Of a stretch of 64,000 bases of DNA, positions 55,868 to 64,000 are shown in pieces (the stretch's first letter is position 1; each line of letters begins with the position of its first letter). The stretch spans positions 496,001-560,000 of the forward strand of contig JAUPTC010000019.1 of the NCBI GenBank assembly GCA_030762895.1, read 5' to 3'. The notes beneath the pieces were generated by a model. The model saw only the letters and a program-made list of their open reading frames with translations, was not told where the DNA came from and made no database searches. Origin of the DNA: Sophora flavescens (taxonomy: Eukaryota; Streptophyta; Magnoliopsida; Fabales; Fabaceae). The translations under genes were made by a program, and so were the position numbers.

Positions 55868-56130
55868 ATGGCTCCTCCAAAGAATGCTGAGAAACACCTT
55901 GTGAAGTGCAAGAATCACCAGGCAACTCAGGCAAAGGAGCAAGTGTTCCATGAGGGTCCTGGTTCCTCCTCTAGGAGTGCTTCATCTTCCATCACCTTCC
56001 GATCTCCTCTTCATCAGGAGCATTGGGGGTTGGTTAGGAAGAAGAAAGTTACTCTAGAGAGGAAGGTGCTTCTCGTAGGGAACACCTACTCCTTCATATC
56101 TGAGGATTACTCAAAGGGGCTTGAAAGCGG
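55868..56130 (+). pseudogene. Env-like ORF of Athila type, N-terminal fragment
   Basis: It starts MAPPKNAEKHLVKCKNHQ and continues with a Ser-rich stretch to about 56130, where sequence of the oppositely oriented element F begins. Its position after a palindrome array matches the env-like ORF of G. The assignment rests on position and a weak resemblance to Athila third-ORF N-termini. Confidence 0.55.
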
Positions 56131-56311
56131 GTGGTTGTTCTTCAACCATATCTTCAAGATTAAGAGAATTTAATGCCTCAAGCCTCCCCTGTTCTCTAAG
56201 CTGCTTCCTCAACCTCTTCTCGGACCTACGAATCTCTGGGTCATATAACAAGTCTTCCGGTGGAACAGTACCTCGCATACAACAAAAACTCCCAAGACCA
56301 AGTGAAATCAA
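56111..56311 (-). pseudogene. Element F gag, N-terminal fragment
   Basis: MRGTVPPEDLLYDPEIRRSE and on to QPPAFKPL, near-identical to the E Gag N-terminus, then truncated against the env-like fragment. The first Met shown is upstream of the family start MRGT. Confidence 0.85.
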
Positions 56312-56414
56312 AGAAATTCAAAGAGATAAAAAATATTAAAAATAAATTAAAAATAAAAATTGGCTTATTCAAGTTAACTATTTTATTTAAATAAAGAAAA
56401 ATTGGCTATGCGAA

Positions 56415-56432
56415 TCCTCGTCAACGGCACCA
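56415..56432 (-). other. Primer-binding site, element F
   Basis: TGGTGCCGTTGACGAGGA on the minus strand, a slightly decayed Athila primer site. Confidence 0.72.
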
Positions 56433-56438
56433 AAAACT

Positions 56439-57766
56439 TGATAGGCTCTGACAAGTGTACCTGATCGAAACAAGTAATAAAAATTAAGGTAAGTAATTAC
56501 CGAGGTCGAACACAGGGATTGGGTGGCTAATTGTTATCAATATTTAAAGGAAATAGTTAGGATTGACCAAGTCAAGGGAGAGAAGTTTGTTGAGTTTCAA
56601 GCAGTTATTATTCAAGTATCAAGCAAGAGCTTAAACAAGAAAATAACCATTATGAAGATGTTGTGATTAAGAATAGGAAAGATATAAGGTCATGAATTCA
56701 CCGACCCAATTAAGCATAGATCAAAAGTGATTATTTTCTATCCCTAGGTTCAATTACATGCCACCCAGGAACCTAAAATCATCCTAATGTCTCGGTCGAG
56801 CATAAAAGAAAACACCTAAGCATGCCAATAAACTATATCTCTAATCGAAGTTTAACAAATTAGATTCATTAAGTTCTTGGTTCCCTATAACGATTGCACA
56901 AATCTCCTATTATATCTCTATCAATATTCAACTTGTGTTCTTAATTCAAGTCCTAAAGCGTGAATCTACAGTCGGACTCATCATACTTGACTAGTTAACC
57001 ACGAGCTCATATGATTAACACAAATAAGGCAGATTAAGAAACGAGAATTGAGAATTAGGGAGTGGAAACATCACAATTTTACTATGTCGTCATGAGCGGC
57101 TTCATCTCTTCCTCGGAAAAGATGACTAGTTCCTCATAGCATGCTTGAACATCCTCAATACAAAAGAAAACATGAAAATAAAACTCAAAAGTGTATGTAA
57201 ACCTAAATGAGATGCAGCTCACAGAAAACTAAGGTTGGATCCCTAAATTCATACATAAACAAGCTATTTATAAGAAACTGACTCTACGTTCGCTCGTGGG
57301 GCGAGCAGGTGCTCTCAGGAGGAGCACTTATTTTTGGCTCCAATATTATTTTGAATCCTCGCGGGGCGAGATTGAACACCTTCATAATTCCTATATCTGG
57401 CTCGCGGGGCAAGCTTGAGAGATCTCAATTCCTTGCTCAGCATCAGCTCTTGTTCACGGGGCGAGCACTGTCTCGCGGGGCGAGCAATGTCTCGCGGGGC
57501 GAGACCTTGAAATTCTCCTTTTTGCTTGTTTTCTTCAATTTTCCAAGTTTCTTTGAGCTTGACTTTTAACCTGAAAATAAAGAGTAGCACTTAGTTCTTT
57601 ATTTGACCTAAAATAGTAAAATTACCTAAAAATTACTTCAACGACTCAAAATGTTGCTTGTAGACAATTAAAGCCAAATTTGGGCGAAAACGAGATTGAA
57701 CACGCGTAATTGGTATCAAAATTATGGTCTTCCTAGTCATAAAACTAGATGAACCAAATGTTTATC
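56439..57766 (-). repeat. 5' LTR of element F
   Basis: About 1328 bases, beginning GATAAACATTTGG (minus) and ending CCTATCA before the primer site. It has several CTCGCCCCGCGAG-type palindromes. The first T of TGATAA is not preserved at 57767. Confidence 0.75.
57264..57274 (-). promoter_or_regulatory. TATA box, element F LTR
   Basis: CTTATAAATAG on the minus strand, after the palindromes. Confidence 0.6.
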
Positions 57767-59498
57767 TGTAGTCTTGTGATGATTCGATCTCAGGAGAACC
57801 ACGAGACTTATCTGATGAACAAAAGATTCATATGCCTTCAAGCGTGTAAGACTTGTACCGGAAGACTTCTGGAAGATCTCGAATTTGTTCGATGAACGTT
57901 CACTCTTGATATTGCGTAAGCCTGATAATGGCAAGATTTGGATGGAATTACGATGTTTTATCCGATGGATAAACACCCATCAAATTTTGTATTGCTGTTG
58001 TAAGCAATTTCATTGATATGTTAGTTAGGGCCATGAGGCTAGGAGTTAGGCTTACACCTTAATGCGATGTACGAATCTCACGATGACGATCAGTTTGGCC
58101 TTGGAGGTGTCGGGGTTGGAAATACTCACATATGGCCGGTCGGTAGCTCTTCTGTGTCGTGATGATTCAAGTTAATACACCGACATTCTCGACTAAATGT
58201 TGTTTTATTCATGGTTTGTGTAGGTATGTTCCCGTAAAACCCGAATTACATGATTTGTGAATATTGTAGCATTTAGCCTATGGCTGGCATTGTCAAGAAC
58301 ATGTCCTCCCAATTGCTTTCTCCAAACACACTTAGTTCCATGGAAATATGGATCTTAGTCGTAGTCACAGTCACCTTGCACAGTGTGTGCATTTGAATAT
58401 TTATATTGCATAACTTCATATTTATGTTGATTGCTACTTTATACATTGATGGTATTCTATGTTTGAGTATACATGATAATATGATATAGACACACACACA
58501 TGCGCTCGCACATATAAGATTTATGTTGTATCACGTTGTTTTTACATTTGCTATATGTTGTGTTGATGAACGAGAATCTCATTTCATTTCTTGTATTGCC
58601 CTACTATACGCCTCTATTATCTTCTGAGAAGATTACAATGTTAAGACTTTAGTCGATACTTCTACCTTCCCTTTTTTACTATCCCGATTTATTCCTCGGA
58701 GGAATTGACGTTTGATCACGAGGGCGAACTGGTGGAGTCTCTAGGGTGACCCACTTTCACCGTTCAAATGGTCCAAGATGGTGGTGGTGCTCATGTTTTT
58801 CTCATGCCCGATGTTCCTCTCATATAATCAAGTTTGTCTACTGATGCATCGTGGACTGTTAGGTGGTCTAATACCCCGGATCTTCCCGTGTCTTTTCCCT
58901 GACAAGGGGAAAAGGTTTACCCTGAGAGAGCTACATCTATAATAACTCCAGTAGTGTCTTCTATGACGATGCCAGTAGTGGTCTCAGATAGAGATTCCAC
59001 TAGACCATGTCAGTTGGTTCATCCTCCTCGTGATATACGGGGAAGACGTAAGGATAGAGTAGGTTATCGGGTTATCCCTATCTGAGGAGGGGCTAGAGTG
59101 AGGATTCAGGGGTCATGCCGATGGATGAGTTTTAAGTTTAATGTCCTTTTGTGTAGCTTAGGACATATGAGAGTTGTTTTATCTTTTGTAGAGTTACGTC
59201 TCCAAGTACCTTACATTTAGGAGTTGCGTCTCCACATCTTTATTTTTGGGTCTGTACTTTTCTGTATTTTCTTTATGTAAGTCGGGTTGGGTTTTATGTA
59301 AGTCTCCTTTGAAGTTTTGTCCTTACATTGTGAAATGTTTTTCTTTTCCAGTGTTCGTATATGTAGTTATAAGTATTTGTATTTATGTCTGTCTTGCGAA
59401 AAAGAAAAATTACACCGCTTTTTCCTAAAGAATTTTATTAACCCTCTTTTCGACCTTAAAACATCATGCAAAATATAAGCTCGAGAAGGGTGTTACAG
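57767..59498 (+). other. Probable gypsy remnant, no intact gene
   Basis: It ends AGAAGGGTGTTACA, like the 3' end of Tekay-type LTRs. A short coding-like stretch near 58940-59085 contains PPRDIRGRRKDRVGYRVIPI before a stop. The rest is unrecognised, with one AC-rich tract near 58490. Confidence 0.45.
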
Positions 59499-59608
59499 TA
59501 CTGATGAAAGCAACATAGGAGTGGTGGTTTTGTTGCCTCCATTGTCTGGTGAGCATGACGTCCCTTCTATAATGAATCAATTTTCTCTACATAAACAAGA
59601 GAGTGAAG

Positions 59609-59671
59609 GAGATGATAAGGTTCAAGATGTGTTATTGATTGATGTCACGCCCCTCAGTCTTGGGTGCCATG
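59609..59671 (+). pseudogene. HSP70 gene fragment
   Basis: About 21 codons contain DKVQDVLLIDVTPLSLG, which fits the strongly conserved HSP70 segment KVQDLLLLDVTPLSLG of cytosolic chaperones (end of the ATPase domain into the substrate domain). Sequence before it (LSGE in the same frame at 59540) may be a scrambled remnant, and similarity stops at once after it. It is a pseudogene scrap or a piece carried by a transposon. Confidence 0.75.
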
Positions 59672-59845
59672 TCTCCCACCATGTCATGGTCACTTGGACC
59701 CTTAATGGGCAAGTAGGACCATTGGTAAATGGTTGGACGAAGACCAACGTTCAGGCCAACGTTGTTAATATTTGTAAACATAAAGAACTTATTTGTCACA
59801 AAAAAGTTAAGGGACCAAGTTGAAAAAATAATTAAGATAGGGGAC

Positions 59846-61187
59846 TGATAACTCTTAGAAATAAGAGTTATCTACTTTCTTTAAGCTAGAACTTTTGTCA
59901 TCCTTAAGTATTTTATGTGGAAATTTTAGGAGTTTTAATTTAGTTTTGTGGTTATGTTTGAATCTACAAAGTTTAGGTAATTTTCTGTTCTTAAGTGTTA
60001 GGAACATGCTTATGTTATTTATTCTTTCTTTAGGTTTTTGCTGCAACAAGTTTATCCCTGCTGGTAATTGCTCTACAAGTGTTGTGGCATCTGTACGCAA
60101 GTTCCTCTTGAGAAAAGGACAAGTGCTGGACACATTTTCTCTCTCATGCCGGGGCGCTCCATTTTATTTAGGACGTGGGCCAGACAAGCGTCTAGGGATC
60201 CGCGTTATTACACTCTAGGAAATGGGCCAAGAGCTTGAATTTAATACTATTATTTGTTGGCCCAAAAGTAGGAAAGAGGGGGGAGCCCTTAAAAACCCTA
60301 AACAAGGGCACCCTCTCACATTCTTACATATCCATTATGATATTCCCTAACCTAGGAGTAGCCGCAAGTGATCCCTTACCTCTCCATTGTTCATTTTTCG
60401 TTTCTCCTCCATTGTAATGAATCAATCTTTCATTTTATATTTCATTTTTGGTTTTTGTAAGCTCATTATGAGCTAAACTTGTTGTAGCTATGGGTATGCA
60501 ACCTTGTAATGAATGTTTAGCTGATTTTATTTGAAGCTGCGCTACTGCATTTTCTCTTAACTTGTGCATTAATGTTGTTTATTTGAGCTTGATCAACTTA
60601 AGTAAATGTTAAGCTTGCTGAACTTGGAGAAGTTAAGTAAAGTGGGATTACTTAAGAGATAAGGGTTAAGTCACTAATTGGAAAATTAGTTGATGTTGAA
60701 TAGATTAGGAATAATCATTAAAGTCCTTAAGCAATCTGGAACATGCTCATTTATAAAAGGGTGTAATTAATATGACTCTTGGATTAGAAAGCAATTAATG
60801 AACCTTTTCTTCTAAGTGTTGGAAAACACTAATTTAATTTCATGGAGCTAAATGTTACAGCATCTGTAGAGCATAAATAAGCTAAACTGAAATTACAGGG
60901 GATCATACCTATAATTGTTTTAACATTACTGTTCACATCCTCGTTTATTTTCTTGCTCTTTAAGTGCTATGTTTATTTGTGCTATTTTACATATTGAATA
61001 TAATCACCTTCACACACTATTTTTGTTGCCTTTCTCATCTTAGCTAAAAAGAACCATTAATTAATCTGAATTTTGGTAATTGTCAATACCATTATAATCC
61101 TCGTGGAAACAATCTTTCTTACAATATTACTACTTATTGGGATTGTGTACACTTGCACATACTTATCACATCTGTTTTTAAGGCAAA
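59846..61187 (+). repeat. Probable solo LTR with hairpin terminus
   Basis: It starts TGATAACTCTTA-GAAA-TAAGAGTTATC, a perfect hairpin, like the LTRs of B and D. A leader-like AAACCCTAAACAAGGGC lies at about 60293. GGGAC occurs just before (59841-59845) and at 61188-61192, a possible target duplication, although TATCA, the expected end, is at 61164-61168, leaving 19 extra bases. No coding. Confidence 0.55.
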
Positions 61188-61192
61188 GGGAC

Positions 61193-61673
61193 CAAAAAAC
61201 TGATTTGGTCGATTATAGGTGTACCTTTCTCTCATTTAGCAAAGACTAGAAGCTAACAAGTCAGGTCTCGCCTAATATTCATCTGTTAGAAATAGATGCA
61301 TGCATGGATTCTAAAGGAGATAAAGGAAACTAGTTATCGATCGATGGGGTAATTTTAATATAATGGTAGTAGCTGGCATTTTGAATATTTGTCATCTCTT
61401 ATAACATGGCATTTTCAGTAGTGATGCAGTTGTCATCCTTGATAGCATATAATTTGGCATCGATGGAGTTGTCATCTCTTACAATGTATAGCACTTAGAT
61501 GGAGTTTTACAAGTACTTAGGTACTATTTTTTAACGGGAATAAACATTGTAATAATTATTACACATTATAATTTTATTGATATATTATTCATGTTCTATT
61601 TTCATTAGAAAGCAAAATATGAATCACCAATATTGCTCACCACTAAATATACTGAGTAATTCCTATGACCTAC

Positions 61674-61674
<1 letters not shown>
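61193..61674. other. AT-rich spacer
   Basis: Nothing recognised apart from three near-repeats of GTTGTCATC(C/T)(T/C)T. Confidence 0.5.

Positions 61675-61742
<68 letters not shown>
61675..61742. repeat. (TA)n microsatellite
   Basis: A perfect TA tract of about 67 bases. Confidence 0.97.
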
Positions 61743-61744
<2 letters not shown>

Positions 61745-62138
61745 GTGTGGATCCACTTACTCCAAGAGTAACTCTAACAAGAGTTACTCCGCTTAATAAC
61801 TCATAGGGGACATTGTATTTCGACAATCCAACCATTGAATTAAAACTTATTATTGAGTAGATCAACTCCTCAAAGTTTCATAAAATTTCAAAAATATTTG
61901 ATACTTTATCAAATAAATTCGATTGAACATATAATACGTTTTCTAAAAATACGAGTAAATGTCGACTATAAGATTACATAGCTATGAATGTCTAATTTCT
62001 ATGAAATTTGGTGTGCATGATTGATAGGATAATATGACAATATTCAACGGTTGGATTGTTGAAATTCAATGTCCCCGATGAGTTATCAAGCGAAGTAATT
62101 CTAACAAGAGTTACTCTTGGAGCAAGTCCATCCCACCC
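61743..62138. mobile_element. Foldback MITE between (TA)n tracts
   Basis: Terminal inverted repeats of about 120 bases: GGGTGTGGATCCACTTACTC on the left, and a diverged reverse complement ending GGACTTGC...CCCACCC on the right. Both arms carry CTCCAAGAGTAACTC and GGGGACATTG. It is TA-flanked, with no coding. Confidence 0.82.
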
Positions 62139-62229
62139 TATATATATATATATATATATATAGTATTTATATATATATATATATAGATATATATCTTATA
62201 TATATATATAATATATATATATATATATA
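62139..62229. repeat. Imperfect (TA)n tract
   Basis: TA repeats with a few interruptions. Confidence 0.95.
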
Positions 62230-63012
62230 GTCTTTATAATAATAATATAGATATGTAATATAGAAAAGAAAAAAAAAGTCACTCCCTGACGTTAACGTGG
62301 CTCTGCCCATAGGCATGATTGGATTCTAAACGATTGGAGCTCCAATAAACGAAATTACTTGTGTGCTCCTTATGAAATTCGTTTCATACTGTGAAGCATT
62401 TTTGGTAAAATATATAGGTGGGAGAAAAAGCTAATAAAGTGAGTCAAAAATTAAATGAGAGATGATATGATAAATTTAATTAAAGATCAAGTTTATTGGA
62501 TTGATTATTTTTTTTAAAAATAAGTAAAGATTTTTAAAATATTTGTGATGTTATTCTTCAATAAAATATAACATTTGTCTAACTTTTTTAGTGGACTCAT
62601 CATCATTTTAAATTTCCATTAATTAAATTAAACTAAATAATATACTTACTAATAAATTCCTTAATTCGTGTACAAATAGACAGTGATTTGCATTTTATTA
62701 GCTGCATTATTTATTTTGTACAATAATAATAATAATAATAATTCTCCGTACATTGCCTATTTTAGCTAACAAATAATCTATATATTTTAGCTAAAAAATA
62801 ATTTGTGGCAAATACAACACTTATTTTTTAGTTCATATATTTAATTAATTCTTTGAATAGTTCAATTTTATAATAAAATAACTTTAAAAATCATTATCTT
62901 GTGAAATGTAGCTATTTTGCTTAAAAATTTGAGTAATAGAATCTGTAACAATTCTTAATAAAAGAAATAATAACATTCTTTCCTTGTGATTATTTTTTAT
63001 AGATAATATTTG
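62230..63012. other. AT-rich spacer
   Basis: Very AT-rich, with a short (AAT)n at about 62722-62741. Nothing else recognised. Confidence 0.6.
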
Positions 63013-63686
63013 TGACACCCTCTACCCTATTTATAAAGCAATAGCATAGAAGGAAATAATTTAATTTTTCAAAATAAGATAAACACATGCTTATTCTTTA
63101 TATAAAAAGAAAACCAACGGGTAAAGGATACCACATTGTAACAAGACCTCAATGCGGAAAATAAAACATAACATAGGTTTTTAAAAGGAAACATAACATA
63201 AACAAAACATCAACGAACCCAACCCCGATGTCACATTACAAAGCTGGTATAATCAATCCGATAAACAAATCGGATAAACAAACTGAACTAGACATAAACT
63301 AAACTATGAGTAGCGGTTCCTCGGTGTCACTCCTCAGCAAGCTGCTCACCGTCCTCTGCATAACCAAACGATACATGCAAAGCAAACAACAAAAGGCGGG
63401 GAGTAAGAACCATATATATAAACACATCAGCAACAAGATAGTTGGCAAGATGAACATACAACACATAACAATCATAACATAGTCAGCATACCAACACAAC
63501 AAGCGTTCACAATATAACATCAATCATATAATGCAATGTGACTCACTACTCCGAATGCATGTGGATCCATCTACACCAGGTGTACGACTTCGGAGTTACA
63601 TTTCCACATTGGCCCAAAAGCACCAACGCCGGGGCAATCCACCAAACCATGGGTGGGACCCCTAGGACAGCAGGCGTGTGACACCT
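63013..63686 (-). repeat. LTR-like sequence, first of two head-to-tail copies
   Basis: It begins TGTGACACCCTCTACCC on the plus strand, which as reverse complement resembles the 3' end of Tekay-type LTRs (GGGTAGAGGGTGTCACA). A second copy with the same start follows immediately. The strand call is inference. Confidence 0.55.
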
Positions 63687-64000
63687 TCTACCCCGCATGT
63701 ATTATAAAGCTTTAAATATAATAGGATAAATATATAATATCATGCATCATCTTTTAATTGAAATGGAAGGTACATGGGTAGAAAGGTCCCACATGAACAT
63801 CAACAACAACGTGGAAATAAAACACAAGTTTTGGGTAAAATAAAAACATAAAGACGCAAAGCAATAACATATCACCAAATCCCGATGTCACATTCAAAGC
63901 TGGTATACAAAGGTTCCGGAATAAATCAACGGAATAAAACCACTAAACTAAACAACTAAAACTGATAAAGCTAAACATCCAACTAAGCCGTGGCTCCTCA
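63687..64000 (-). repeat. LTR-like sequence, second copy, cut by window end
   Basis: It begins TGTGACACCTTCTACCCCGC; the phrases CGATGTCACATTCAAAGCTG and AATAAATC correspond to 63227-63260 of the first copy. Confidence 0.55.

Larger units (their letters stand above)
56111..57766 (-). mobile_element. Athila-like element F, 5' LTR and gag start only
   Basis: On the minus strand: LTR (57766-56439), primer-binding site, and the first about 55 codons of gag, cut at about 56131. It is a close relative of E in opposite orientation. Confidence 0.8.

Noticed and set aside
59895..60218. 107-codon plus-strand frame with hydrophobic start
   Set aside because: Within the probable solo LTR; no recognisable domain and overlapping an opposite frame of similar length.

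Overview
This 64 kb window is nuclear DNA of a flowering plant, most likely a eudicot. The evidence is spliced CACTA transposases, Ty3/gypsy elements of the chromovirus and Athila-like types, long (TA)n and (TAA)n tracts and an AT-rich background. I cannot name the species. I found no intact host gene. The only recognisable host-gene trace is a HSP70 fragment of about 21 codons near 59.6 kb. Nearly everything else is transposable-element DNA, much of it nested.

Layout. 1-7567: the right part of a CACTA (En/Spm) transposon, with a TNP2-like transposase carrying nonsense breaks, a TNPA-like second gene and a GCGACGG-rich right terminus. 7568-9309: AT-rich spacer with a 147-base duplication, a (TAA)n tract and a MULE-like MITE. 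9310-14434: a complete but decayed chromodomain Ty3/gypsy element on the minus strand (5-base target duplication ACATG). 14435-16035: spacer and a foldback element between (TA)n tracts. 16036-19740: the 3' half of an Athila-like element (minus strand) with an env-like ORF, called G. 20125-21358: start of a Tekay/Del-like LTR. 21741-24560: two CACTA left ends.

24628-49243 is the centrepiece: one Athila-like non-autonomous element (A, plus strand) cut apart by four insertions. They are element C (24743-30371, minus, target duplication CGCCT), solo LTR S (30643-31988), element B (33148-40639, minus, target duplication CTTAC) and element D (42251-47877, plus, GGTAC/GGCAG). Taking them out leaves a gag - protease - 3' noncoding element of about 4.5 kb. 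No member of the stack keeps a full pol. B has lost reverse transcriptase to integrase by an in-frame deletion. C and D carry an accessory domain I do not recognise.

49244-50417: unassigned. 50418-57766: two more Athila-like remnants facing each other (E plus, F minus) around an env-like fragment. 57767-59498: probable gypsy remnant. 59846-61187: a probable solo LTR with a terminal hairpin. 61675-62229: a foldback element between (TA)n tracts. 63013-64000: two head-to-tail copies of an LTR-like sequence.

Recurring structure is the main result. Five Athila-like elements (A, B, C, D, G) share a stem-loop just before the polypurine tract whose closing base pair covaries. Four of them (A, B, C, D) share a second stem-loop, built on GGGAGGCAACCC, just after the coding region, also with a compensatory pair. 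The U3 parts of the LTRs, and the segment after the coding region, carry arrays of short palindromes of a different type in each family, and every length difference between paired LTRs is a gain or loss at or beside these arrays plus at most 1-3 bases.
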